Source: Flavobacteriales bacterium
Lineage (GTDB): Bacteria > Bacteroidota > Bacteroidia > Flavobacteriales_D > Sanyastnellaceae
Direction: 5' to 3'
Assembly: GCA_028825055.1 (NCBI GenBank)
Contig: JAPKAW010000008.1
Location: 1 to 23,132, forward strand
DNA length: 23,132 nucleotides
Positions 1-7,368 of the stretch are shown here, in pieces (position 1 is the first letter of the stretch; each line of letters begins with the position of its first letter). The notes below the pieces were generated by a model. That model worked only from the letters and a program-made list of their open reading frames with translations, searched no databases and had not been told where the DNA came from. The position numbers and the translations under genes are program-made.

Positions 1-1219
1 CACCCGGAGCAATGTTGAGATCCACCCCGCTTAAAACGTTGATGTCTTCTCGATTGGGGTAATGAAAACGGACACCTTTAAATTGCACACGGCCTTGAAG
101 CTGCAAGTTTTCGACGGCAGTATTCCCCGTATCCACCGGTTCTTGTGGCTCGTCCATGAGCTCCATCAGACTTTCAATGGCACCCAACCCTTTTTGAAGG
201 GCTGAGAATTGGGCGGCGATGCCGCCAATTGATCCAGCGACCAATCCGGTCATCAAAAGAAAAGTAAAGAAATGCTCGCTTGCCAAACCGCCGCTAGCCA
301 TGAGGTCTGCCCCTTTGAAAATTACAAGTGTAATGGCTCCAAAGATGAATAGTATGATGAAGGAAGCAAAGGCACCGCGCCAAATGGCTCCTTTCAAGGC
401 GAGTGTGCGAATGGACCGAATACTGACGCCATAACGGACCAGTTCCAAGGCTTCGTTAGCAAAACTCTTCACGCTAATAATCCCTGTGAGAGTCTCTTGT
501 ACGATGGTGTTGGAATCTGCGACCTGGTCTTGAGTGCGCTTGGATAATTTCCGAATGAACCGTCCAAAAAGAATGGCAGCGATAATCATGACAGGGAGCG
601 TGGCCAACATCAATAGCGTGAGGGTCACAGAGAAGTATAGCAAGGCCAATATGCCCCCAATAATGATGATCACCTGCCGCAGCAATTCCGCCATTGTCGT
701 TGTGAAGATGTCTTGGATGGCTGTGATATCTGCCGAAACGCGGCTATTCAAGTCTCCAACTCGCCGGGTGTCAAAAAACCGCATAGGCATCCGCACAATG
801 GCTTCGAACGCATCGCTTCGCATGTCCCGCATCATGTCCTCGGTCATGCGAGCAAACAAAACCACTCGAGCAAAACTGAGTGTCGCTTGAATGAACAAAA
901 CAATCAAGATGGTCCACCCAATACTTGATAAGTTGGTCATGTCAATGTTCAAAGCTTGCATGGGAGATTCAACTTGAGCCGGACCGGTACCCATGGTTCC
1001 AACTCCACCGAGCTGGCCCCATAAGCGGGTCACAAGCAAGGTCAAAATCCCGCTCGCACTGATGATGAGGATTCCAAGAGCATAGCCCCACGCATGTGGG
1101 CGCAAGTAGTTACCCATTTTGCCGATGGCACCCCAGTTTTTCCAACTGAACTTTCTCACCGTCTCATTTTCTTTTTCCGAACCCGTTTTAGGGGAGTTTT
1201 TCCGTCCGCTTTTCGCCAT
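1..1219 (-). CDS. ABC exporter, fused permease/ATPase (MsbA-like), partial at left edge
   Basis: About 406 codons are visible from an ATG at 1219 to the window edge. A short basic N-terminus is followed by a six-helix exporter membrane domain: helices near residues 43-63, 100-125, two in the 185-220 region, and two near 290-330. The cytoplasmic loop contains the type I exporter signature MRFFDTRRVGDLNSRVSAD, where the RVGDLNSR core is typical of MsbA/LmrA-like proteins. The visible part ends in the start of the nucleotide-binding domain (VQFKGVRFHYPNRED, then the strand leading to the Walker A loop), so Walker A, signature and Walker B lie outside the window. By family it would export a lipid or drug-like substrate as a homodimer in the inner membrane; the substrate cannot be told. 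It diverges from rpmH. Confidence 0.9.
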   Translation of the reverse strand, partial: MAKSGRKNSPKTGSEKENETVRKFSWKNWGAIGKMGNYLRPHAWGYALGILIISASGILTLLVTRLWGQLGGVGTMGTGPAQVESPMQALNIDMTNLSSIGWTILIVLFIQATLSFARVVLFARMTEDMMRDMRSDAFEAIVRMPMRFFDTRRVGDLNSRVSADITAIQDIFTTTMAELLRQVIIIIGGILALLYFSVTLTLLMLATLPVMIIAAILFGRFIRKLSKRTQDQVADSNTIVQETLTGIISVKSFANEALELVRYGVSIRSIRTLALKGAIWRGAFASFIILFIFGAITLVIFKGADLMASGGLASEHFFTFLLMTGLVAGSIGGIAAQFSALQKGLGAIESLMELMDEPQEPVDTGNTAVENLQLQGRVQFKGVRFHYPNREDINVLSGVDLNIAPG

Positions 1220-1273
1220 GGGTCGAAATTACGTCCGATTCGGGGTTTACTTTGTAATCTTTGTGTCATCCAA

Positions 1274-1304
1274 TTTGGAAGCACGTAATCTGTGACTATC
1301 TTTG
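1274..1304 (+). promoter_or_regulatory. Bacteroidota-type promoter of rpmH
   Basis: TTTG at 1274-1277 is followed by exactly 19 bases and then TATCTTTG at 1297-1304. This matches the known Bacteroidota primary sigma consensus TTTG-N19-TAnnTTTG. Transcription would start near 1310, giving a leader of about 40 bases before the rpmH ATG at 1351. Confidence 0.75.
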
Positions 1305-1350
1305 CCGTCCCGAATTTGGGTGGTTAAATCCACCGAAACACTGACGCATC

Positions 1351-1518
1351 ATGAAAAGGACATTTCAACCCTCTGTACGCAAGCGCCGAAATAAGCATGG
1401 CTTTCGCAAGCGAATGGCTTCTGCCAATGGCCGTAATGTTTTGAATGCACGACGGGCTAAAGGCCGCAAGAAATTGTCGGTAAGTACAGAACGTCGTCAC
1501 AAAGGCATTGAGCGTTAA
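1351..1518 (+). CDS. rpmH: 50S ribosomal protein bL34
   Basis: This is a 55-residue protein beginning MKRTFQPSVRKRRNKHGFRK and ending HKGIER. It carries the diagnostic L34 core (KRTxQPSxRKRxRxHGFxxRM) and extreme basicity. L34 is a structural component of the large ribosomal subunit and contacts 23S rRNA. The length is slightly above the 44-53 residues common in the family because of a short C-terminal extension. A consensus promoter lies upstream and an intrinsic terminator downstream, so the gene is probably a single-gene unit here. No dnaA, rnpA or yidC neighbour is seen, unlike the classic origin-linked arrangement. Confidence 0.97.
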   Translation: MKRTFQPSVRKRRNKHGFRKRMASANGRNVLNARRAKGRKKLSVSTERRHKGIER

Positions 1519-1576
1519 TAGCGCTAATTTCGAATGAATTAGAGCCTCCGCGAGGCATTGAACAGACGTTATAGAC

Positions 1577-1606
1577 CAAAAAAGGAGTTTTCGGACTCCT
1601 TTTTTT
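1577..1606. terminator. Bidirectional intrinsic terminator between rpmH and the PPTase gene
   Basis: AGGAGT pairs with ACTCCT across a TTTCGG loop. The stem is extended by an A-run on the left and a T-run on the right, so either strand reads as hairpin plus U-tract. It lies 58 bases after the rpmH stop and 31 bases after the stop of the convergent PPTase gene, so it can end both transcripts. Confidence 0.85.
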
Positions 1607-1637
1607 GTGCCCGCTATTTTGATTCGCAGAAAGCGAA

Positions 1638-2324
1638 TTAAGTCAACGATTCGGGTAGCGGTCCACAGCACATCCACATCATTGAGTTGTTGATGGGTGA
1701 TTTACGCTTCCAGATTTTCCAGAATGATTGACGGTTTCTAACAAACCCTTCGATGATCCAGGATGACTCCAATGCGGGATTCCAATTATTGGGCAAGACG
1801 ACTCGGAGGTCTGTTTTAAAGTCGAGTCCCGGCCCGAGTGCTTTGAACATGGATTCTTTTACGGTCCAAATTGCGCAGAGATTGCCTAGCAAAGAATCCG
1901 CATTGCCTTCTTCAGTTGACATGACGCGATGTGCAACGCGTTTTAACGAAACTCGTTCGGATTCGATGTCACATCCGATGAGGTTGGGTCCGATGGCTAC
2001 GAAGACGTGGCAGATATTCCCCTCTGTGTGATGCGCTATGCTAATGGCTTGATCTGCAAAATCTTGGGACTGTGACCGAATGAGAGGTTTCTGATTGTTA
2101 TCATGGATTACTTGCACTTGATTGACTTTAAACCCCATGCCTTGCAAGGCAGAATCGACTGAAAAATGCTCCAATTGACGATGTATTGCCATGGCTGCAA
2201 CATCACGTTCTGGGAATCGAACTTGGTTCTTCGTCCAGTGCTGTAACTCAAGTGCCTCCGTCTGAACGGTAATTGCAATGGCTTGTGGGGCAAGTGATTC
2301 GAAGAATGGGCGAATGAAAAGCAT
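1638..2324 (-). CDS. 4'-phosphopantetheinyl transferase superfamily protein (Sfp type)
   Basis: This 228-residue protein has the three signature blocks of the Sfp/AcpT family: SIAHHT near residue 95, GCDIE near 117 (Asp and Glu bind Mg2+), and WTVKESMFKALG near 153 (the KExxxK motif). The family transfers the 4'-phosphopantetheine arm of CoA to a serine of acyl- or peptidyl-carrier proteins. The length matches Sfp-type enzymes of about 220-240 residues rather than the short AcpS type. The reading frame is open from a TTG at 2333, but the ATG at 2324 is the likelier start. The gene diverges from ahcY across 90 bases and converges on rpmH at the shared terminator. No carrier-protein or NRPS/PKS gene is nearby, so it may serve fatty-acid ACP. 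Confidence 0.85.
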   Translation of the reverse strand: MLFIRPFFESLAPQAIAITVQTEALELQHWTKNQVRFPERDVAAMAIHRQLEHFSVDSALQGMGFKVNQVQVIHDNNQKPLIRSQSQDFADQAISIAHHTEGNICHVFVAIGPNLIGCDIESERVSLKRVAHRVMSTEEGNADSLLGNLCAIWTVKESMFKALGPGLDFKTDLRVVLPNNWNPALESSWIIEGFVRNRQSFWKIWKRKSPINNSMMWMCCGPLPESLT

Positions 2325-2392
2325 GAAGTTCAAGTAAATATCAAAGAGTGAATGAACCTTCTCGCGGCAGAGTGGTTGAATCGTCGTAAATT

Positions 2393-2400
2393 TACCTTTC
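2393..2400 (+). promoter_or_regulatory. Possible -7 element for ahcY
   Basis: TACCTTTC matches seven of eight positions of the TAnnTTTG element and lies 14 bases before the ATG at 2415. No TTTG/TTG is found at the expected 19-21 base distance, so support is weak. If real, it would exclude the upstream in-frame ATG at 2352 as the start. Confidence 0.3.
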
Positions 2401-2414
2401 GAATATTAGAAAGC

Positions 2415-3734
2415 ATGAGCACGAGTTTGACAACGGAGAAATTGCCCTACAAAGTAAAAGACATTTCACTCGCCGAGTGGGGTCGTAAGGAGATTCGATT
2501 GGCTGAAGCCGAGATGCCTGGATTGATGGCATTGCGAACGAAGTTCGGAGCCGAAAAGCCACTTAAAGGTGCGCGTATCGCCGGATGTTTGCACATGACC
2601 ATTCAAACCGCTGTTTTGATTGAAACCCTTGTGGATTTGGGTGCGGATGTGACCTGGTCTTCTTGCAATATTTTTTCAACGCAAGACCATGCCGCCGCAG
2701 CGATTGCTGCCGCAGGCATCCCGGTCTATGCTTGGAAGGGTATGAATGAGGAAGAGTTTGAGTGGTGCATTCGTCAAACGTTGTTTTTTGGCGATGAGCG
2801 CAAGCAACTGAATATGATCTTGGACGATGGTGGCGATCTTACCAACATGGTTCTTGACGAATACCCTGAACTAGGAGCAGGAATTAAAGGTCTTTCCGAG
2901 GAAACAACGACCGGTGTATTGCGTCTTTATGATCGAATGAAGGCCGGTACATTGCCAATGCCTGCGATCAACGTCAATGATTCAGTGACGAAATCAAAAT
3001 TCGACAACAAGTACGGATGTAAGGAATCTGCGGTTGATGCGATTCGTCGCGCCACGGACATCATGATGGCCGGAAAAGTTGCCGTTGTTGCAGGCTACGG
3101 AGATGTTGGAAAGGGTACAGCAGATTCGCTTCGCAGTGCGGGTTGCCGTGTCATGGTGACTGAAATTGATCCCATTTGCGCCTTGCAGGCGGCTATGGAT
3201 GGATATGAAGTGAAGCGTATGGTTGATGCTGTGAAAGAATGTGACATCATTGTTACAGCCACAGGCAACAAGGACATCATTCGTGGAGAGCACTTTGAGC
3301 AGATGAAGGATAAAGCCATCGTTTGCAACATTGGTCACTTCGACAATGAAATTGACGTGGCGTGGTTAAACGAACACAAGAGCGCAACCAAGGATACCAT
3401 CAAGCCACAAGTTGACTTATACAACCTCAACGGAAAGGATATCATCTTGTTGGCGGAAGGTCGTTTGGTGAATTTGGGATGTGCCACAGGCCACCCGAGC
3501 TTTGTCATGTCGAACTCGTTCACGAACCAAACGCTTGCGCAATTGGAACTTTGGAACAATACGGCAGCATATAAAAATGAAGTGGTGACATTGCCCAAGC
3601 ATTTGGACGAGGAAGTTGCTCGTTTGCATTTGGACAAAATCAATGTTGTTTTGGAGACGCTGTCACAGGAGCAAGCAGATTACATTGGTGTTCCGGTGAA
3701 TGGTCCTTTCAAATCGGATTTGTATCGTTACTGA
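2415..3734 (+). CDS. ahcY: Adenosylhomocysteinase
   Basis: This 439-residue cytosolic enzyme hydrolyses S-adenosyl-L-homocysteine to adenosine and homocysteine, regenerating the methyl cycle. Visible signatures are HMTIQTAVLIETL near residue 60, DDGGDLT near 138, the substrate/NAD segment NDSVTKSKFDNKYG, the NAD-binding GYGDVGKG near residue 227, NIGHFDNEID, and the C-terminal DLYRY tail that carries the Lys/Tyr contributing to the neighbouring subunit's NAD site. The frame is open from an ATG at 2352, but the 21 extra residues are not family-like and MSTSLTTEKLPYKVKDISLA is a normal N-terminus, so 2415 is chosen. The exosortase gene follows after only 8 bases, suggesting co-transcription. 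Confidence 0.96.
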   Translation: MSTSLTTEKLPYKVKDISLAEWGRKEIRLAEAEMPGLMALRTKFGAEKPLKGARIAGCLHMTIQTAVLIETLVDLGADVTWSSCNIFSTQDHAAAAIAAAGIPVYAWKGMNEEEFEWCIRQTLFFGDERKQLNMILDDGGDLTNMVLDEYPELGAGIKGLSEETTTGVLRLYDRMKAGTLPMPAINVNDSVTKSKFDNKYGCKESAVDAIRRATDIMMAGKVAVVAGYGDVGKGTADSLRSAGCRVMVTEIDPICALQAAMDGYEVKRMVDAVKECDIIVTATGNKDIIRGEHFEQMKDKAIVCNIGHFDNEIDVAWLNEHKSATKDTIKPQVDLYNLNGKDIILLAEGRLVNLGCATGHPSFVMSNSFTNQTLAQLELWNNTAAYKNEVVTLPKHLDEEVARLHLDKINVVLETLSQEQADYIGVPVNGPFKSDLYRY

Positions 3735-3742
3735 TCATCCGG

Positions 3743-4321
3743 ATGGGAATCATCCAACAATTAAAAGAATTCGTCCGGTCACAGCCGGACGTTTTTCGTT
3801 TTCTAGTGTTGGGTTTTGGCGGATACGTTGTTTGGCACTTGAGCTATGAGGGATTTCTGAAACCGGAGACCTTCATGGATGAGTATGTGACCGAGAGTCT
3901 CATCGTGGTCACCGAGTGGGTGTTAGAATGGCTGGGCTATGGATTGAATACTCAATTCCAAGTTATGGACGAAGCGTTCAGGTCGCGTGTCGGAATCAAA
4001 GGTGTGGCGGGGGTTTTTGTGGGACCATCGTGCGATGGGGTGGTCTTGTTTGCCCTATTTGCCATCTTCATTGCATCATTTCCAGGAAAGTGGACGCGTA
4101 AGGCCTGGTTTATCCCAATGGGCATCGTCGTTTTGCATGGAGCAAATGCATTTCGGATTATTTGCTTGCTTATGATTCAACTGTACTGGCCTTCAGCACT
4201 GGAATTTAATCACGACTACACCTTTACCGTTTTTGTTTATAGCATCATTTTCGCCTTGTGGTACCTATATGCGATGCAGCCAGGGATCATGAATTGGAGG
4301 CGTTCAACAGGAAAGCCATGA
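3743..4321 (+). CDS. Exosortase/archaeosortase family protein (XrtX/XrtF-like)
   Basis: This 192-residue integral membrane protein has about five to six hydrophobic segments. It shows the family's catalytic triad in order: Cys97 in GPSCDGVVLFALF, Arg138 in NAFRIICLLM, and His157 in FNHDYTFTVFVY. Exosortases are inner-membrane transpeptidases thought to recognise a C-terminal sorting signal (motif, transmembrane helix, basic tail) on exported proteins. This one is the compact form without the extra EpsI domain, like the XrtF and XrtX types of Bacteroidota. It lies 8 bases after ahcY and overlaps the next gene by an ATGA, so the two membrane proteins are probably made together. No protein with a recognisable sorting tail is found in the window. 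The exact subtype is my inference. Confidence 0.82.
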   Translation: MGIIQQLKEFVRSQPDVFRFLVLGFGGYVVWHLSYEGFLKPETFMDEYVTESLIVVTEWVLEWLGYGLNTQFQVMDEAFRSRVGIKGVAGVFVGPSCDGVVLFALFAIFIASFPGKWTRKAWFIPMGIVVLHGANAFRIICLLMIQLYWPSALEFNHDYTFTVFVYSIIFALWYLYAMQPGIMNWRRSTGKP

Positions 4322-4875
4322 GCGAGGTGTCTGTTGCACCCATTTTGCCTTGGAGGCGGCCAACATGGATTGTCATTTTAATGGGCATGCTTGTTTTCGG
4401 TTTTTACCAAGAACTGGCGAAGGTGCATCTGAATCATTACATCGACACCGTGGTAATGAACCCCGAGGTCGAGGAGTTAGGGCCTTCGGATCGCGCCCTG
4501 GCATGGGAACAAATCAGCCAGCCTAAGCGATTACAATACTATGTTATACGCGGGACGTGGTCCGGGTTTCATGGGCTATCGTTGACAGAGTTGACCGCGC
4601 TCAAATGGGCCATGAGTTTGATTATTCTCTTGGTGTTTTTTGTTTTCGATGGGCTATTCTTGAAGACAACAGGGCACTTTCATCGTTGGCCTTGGCTGGT
4701 AGTCATCTATGGGATGGCTGGACTGATTATGGCTGCTTTCATGGTCGGTGTTCCAGGCAAAACAGGCTATAGTGTTTCGCATGAATTCCTGAGTTTTTTG
4801 CAATCACCCTTGCCGTCGTTCCTCATTGTATTGGTGCCTTCACTTCTTGAACGCATGCGTCACCGGGAAGCCTGA
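4318..4875 (+). CDS. Exosortase-associated four-helix membrane protein
   Basis: This 185-residue protein has predicted helices near residues 16-35, 93-115, 124-146 and 160-178. A roughly 55-residue polar segment lies between the first two and contains HYIDTVVMNPEVEEL and RLQYYVIRGTWSGFHG. The start is the ATG at 4318, overlapping the exosortase stop (ATGA); a longer in-frame start at 4258 would sit inside that gene and is rejected. Bacteroidota exosortases of the XrtF and XrtX types usually have a membrane-protein neighbour of this size, and position plus topology fit that role. No enzymatic motif is seen. It may be a partner or scaffold for the protease, but that is inference. Its end is 3 bases from the convergent end of the next gene. 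Confidence 0.65.
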   Translation: MSEVSVAPILPWRRPTWIVILMGMLVFGFYQELAKVHLNHYIDTVVMNPEVEELGPSDRALAWEQISQPKRLQYYVIRGTWSGFHGLSLTELTALKWAMSLIILLVFFVFDGLFLKTTGHFHRWPWLVVIYGMAGLIMAAFMVGVPGKTGYSVSHEFLSFLQSPLPSFLIVLVPSLLERMRHREA

Positions 4876-4878
4876 GTC

Positions 4879-5316
4879 TCAGGGGTTGTAGACCCGAAGA
4901 ATGGGAGGGGTCCAGGAAGTGGCGTAACGGTGTAAGGGCAATGAGGCATTGCCATCGACAACTGAGCCATCAATGATGAGCCACTGGGAATTGCTGCATG
5001 GATCGGTCAAGATTAGGCCGTCTTCTTCGACTTGCACTTGACAGCCAGCTGGGATATCAGCCGTTGCATGGCGGTCCAATGCGACAAACTGGTCCAACGT
5101 ATAGCGATACAAAATGAGGCCTTGAGAACCGCCACTTACTGTGATATGGCCGCTGGGTACAGACAGGTCTAAATAAGCAGGCAAATCGATGTTGATTTCG
5201 AAATCGACAGGGACATATGGGATGAACTGATCGCTATCGTTGCACTTGGATTGACAAAGCAAAAACGGCAAGAAGCCAAACCAAAGAATTCGAGAATACC
5301 AAAGGGATTTCTTCAT
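4879..5316 (-). CDS. Exported Rieske-fold-like protein lacking cluster ligands
   Basis: This 145-residue protein has a basic, hydrophobic N-terminus (about residues 1-21) typical of a signal peptide or anchor, with Cys21 and Cys25 but no clean lipobox. The body resembles small Rieske-type proteins of Bacteroidota: GGSQGLILYRYTLDQFVALD, then DRHAT where a cluster-binding C-x-H box is expected, C92, then DPCSNSQW at 105-112 in place of the C-x2-H box, then DGSVVDGNASLPLHRY. Only one of the four expected 2Fe-2S ligands (C107) is plausibly present, so electron transfer is unlikely. The start overlaps the tsaB stop by ATGA, so the two are translationally linked. The function is unknown. Confidence 0.55.
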   Translation of the reverse strand: MKKSLWYSRILWFGFLPFLLCQSKCNDSDQFIPYVPVDFEINIDLPAYLDLSVPSGHITVSGGSQGLILYRYTLDQFVALDRHATADIPAGCQVQVEEDGLILTDPCSNSQWLIIDGSVVDGNASLPLHRYATSWTPPILRVYNP

Positions 5317-6077
5317 GAGGAGTGAGGGGAATCAATCGCACGGTTCCTTAAGCCCAATGGGTCTCGGGGCCTTCCGGCAATGAACTCTTTGAGATAGCGA
5401 GGTTCGAAGTAGGCCAAGTCTTCGAATTGCTCGTTGGCATAGGCCTGTGTCGCTGTAGCGTGTGTATCGACGGCATTGGGGTGCCCTTCAATGAAAGTCC
5501 AGGAATCAGCGAGAGAGCCGAGAAGGCGTTGGGTTTTCTGAGCAGCATCTCCAATGACCACAACATTTGGTTGGTTCGCTGCGAATGGGAACAGTTTTTC
5601 AAGGCCTGCCTCAGGCTCCAAAACCAAAGCGCGGGTAGGCTGTGCCAGTGTCCACCCTGATCCATTCGGAGCGAATGTTGCGGTATAAATTTCGTCCCTT
5701 CGAGCGTCAATAACGGCAATTGCGGCATCCGGTGGACTTGTGGTCGTCCTGCTCGTTTGAAATGCCATCGATTCCAGTGGGTCTGTAGCAATAAGAGGAA
5801 TCCCCAAGGCATGGCATAACCCTTTGGCTGTTGCAACGCCAATGCGCAATCCCGTATAGCTTCCTGGACCAGCGGAAACGGAGACGGCGCTTAAATCCTT
5901 GCTTGCAATGCCTGCATCAAGAAGAACTTGGTCAACGAAGGGCAGGAGGCGTTCGGCATGCACATAGGAAGGACCCACATCATGTCGATGGGCGATCACC
6001 TTGTTTCCTTGAAACACGGCCACGGAACATGCCAGGCTGGCTGTTTCGATGGACAAGATGAGCGGTATGTCGGACAT
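5313..6077 (-). CDS. tsaB: tRNA threonylcarbamoyladenosine biosynthesis protein TsaB
   Basis: This 254-residue protein of the ASKHA (actin/Hsp70-like) fold begins with ILSIETASLACSVAVF and carries the TsaB signature SAGPGSYTGLRIG at residues 68-80, with HAERLLP near 40. TsaB dimerises with TsaD and, with TsaE and TsaC, makes the t6A37 modification on tRNAs that read ANN codons; it acts in the cytosol. The length is near the usual 220-250. It lies 3 bases after the adaptor-protein stop and overlaps the following exported-protein start, placing it inside a co-transcribed group with unrelated envelope genes, an arrangement I associate with Flavobacteriia. Confidence 0.93.
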   Translation of the reverse strand: MSDIPLILSIETASLACSVAVFQGNKVIAHRHDVGPSYVHAERLLPFVDQVLLDAGIASKDLSAVSVSAGPGSYTGLRIGVATAKGLCHALGIPLIATDPLESMAFQTSRTTTSPPDAAIAVIDARRDEIYTATFAPNGSGWTLAQPTRALVLEPEAGLEKLFPFAANQPNVVVIGDAAQKTQRLLGSLADSWTFIEGHPNAVDTHATATQAYANEQFEDLAYFEPRYLKEFIAGRPRDPLGLRNRAIDSPHSS

Positions 6078-6080
6078 GAT

Positions 6081-7358
6081 TTAGTCTTCTTCTTTTTTGG
6101 GAGCTGCTTCTGCGGCGTCCCCATCTTTTAACGTGCGAGAGACCCGCTCATAGGGACCCGTAATCACAAAAACTCCTGTGTCCAATCCGGAATGGATGAC
6201 AATATTTCGATTGTCTTGAATGCCAGTGGATACTGGTGTCCAGACTGCATTTCCATCGCTCAAAAGAAAAACGCCGAGAATGCTTTCCCCCTCGTCATCG
6301 TCGTTCTCCCGGGTGGTGACGGCTTGAATTGGAACGGAAGTGGCTTGGTTCTCTTGACGGGTCAACACATCAACTTTGGCGCTCATTCCCGGACGAAAAG
6401 GAGAGATCATGCTCGAGTCTTCGGCCAGTAAGTGAGCGTAGCTATCGTGAAGAAGGCGGACTTTCACTGAGAAATTGGTTACCTGATCCATAGAGAATCC
6501 ATTCAGTCCCGCATTGAGGGCCGTATTCCCAATTTCAGTGACTACTCCGGTGAAGACATCATTGAGATAGGCGTCCACTTCAATTTCGGCCATGTCACCA
6601 AGTCCGACACGAACAATGTCACTTTCGTTGACTTCGACATTGACTTCCATGGTGGACAAGTCAGACACTTTCATGACGACTTCGCCGGCAGTGAACCCAT
6701 TGCCTTGAACGCTTTCGCCAATCTCTTTGACCAATGCGGTCACGGTTCCTGATTGCGGTGCTGTTAGTGTGGTTCGGGACAAGTTGTCACGGGCCTCTTG
6801 GACAGAGGCAGAAGCACTTGAAATCGCAAATTCAGCACTTCGAATAGACTCTTGCGCTGATTTTTGTGTCGCATCGGCTGTGCGAAAATTCGCTTCAGCC
6901 GTGTCATATTCAGCTTGTGAAATGACGCCATTGGTATGAAGCTTTTGTGTGCGTTCCCAGCTCCGAGATGCCGCAAAAAATTGGGCCTCTGCCTGATTCG
7001 CTTGCGCTCGGGATGAAGCCAAATTGGAACGAGCAGAATTCAATGCGGCTTCAGCGCGATTCAATGCCGCTTCGTACAAATCGGGATTGATTTGAACCAA
7101 TAAATCACCCGAGTTCACGGCGAATCCTTCCTTCACAGGAAGCGCGGTGATTTGCCCACTGACTTGAGCGGTAATGTTGACTTCGACTTCGGGTTGGATT
7201 TTTCCAGAAGCAGATACTCGTTCGACAATGTCTCGGAGTTGGACGGGTTCCAGATCAACTTGCGGTAAATCAGATTTTCCGCCGAAAAACTTCGCTGCAA
7301 TGAGCATTGCAACGAGTGTGATGCCCAAAATAATCCAAAATTTCTTCGTGAATTTCAT
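6081..7358 (-). CDS. Efflux RND/MacA-type periplasmic adaptor subunit (HlyD family)
   Basis: This 425-residue protein has a single N-terminal membrane anchor (about residues 8-24). A lipoyl-like half domain follows (SASGKIQPEVEVNITAQVSG) with the matching half near LSRTTLTAPQSGTVTALV. Between them lies a long Ala/Gln/Glu-rich coiled-coil hairpin (about 100-205). A beta-barrel/membrane-proximal region and an acidic-basic tail (PKKEED) complete it. Such adaptors join an inner-membrane pump to a TolC-type channel across the periplasm. The channel gene is directly upstream, 10 bases away, but no RND or MacB pump is encoded nearby, so the energising partner must be elsewhere. The overall form is closer to MacA than AcrA. 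Confidence 0.9.
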   Translation of the reverse strand: MKFTKKFWIILGITLVAMLIAAKFFGGKSDLPQVDLEPVQLRDIVERVSASGKIQPEVEVNITAQVSGQITALPVKEGFAVNSGDLLVQINPDLYEAALNRAEAALNSARSNLASSRAQANQAEAQFFAASRSWERTQKLHTNGVISQAEYDTAEANFRTADATQKSAQESIRSAEFAISSASASVQEARDNLSRTTLTAPQSGTVTALVKEIGESVQGNGFTAGEVVMKVSDLSTMEVNVEVNESDIVRVGLGDMAEIEVDAYLNDVFTGVVTEIGNTALNAGLNGFSMDQVTNFSVKVRLLHDSYAHLLAEDSSMISPFRPGMSAKVDVLTRQENQATSVPIQAVTTRENDDDEGESILGVFLLSDGNAVWTPVSTGIQDNRNIVIHSGLDTGVFVITGPYERVSRTLKDGDAAEAAPKKEED

Positions 7359-7368
7359 GGTGTGTGGC

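Noticed and set aside
219..928. Open frames on the plus strand over the left-edge ABC exporter
   Set aside because: They are antisense to a well-conserved exporter frame and encode low-complexity, non-family-like sequences.
1220..1350. Search for a promoter of the left-edge ABC exporter on the minus strand
   Set aside because: No TAnnTTTG match with suitable spacing was found, so none is annotated.
2352..2414. N-terminal extension of ahcY from an upstream ATG
   Set aside because: The 21 extra residues do not resemble adenosylhomocysteinase N-termini, and a possible -7 box lies inside this stretch.
4871..4883. Perfect inverted repeat CCTGAGTCTCAGG between two convergent genes
   Set aside because: Most of the symmetry comes from the two opposed TGA stop codons; the possible loop is only 1-3 bases and no U-run follows, so it is not a credible terminator.
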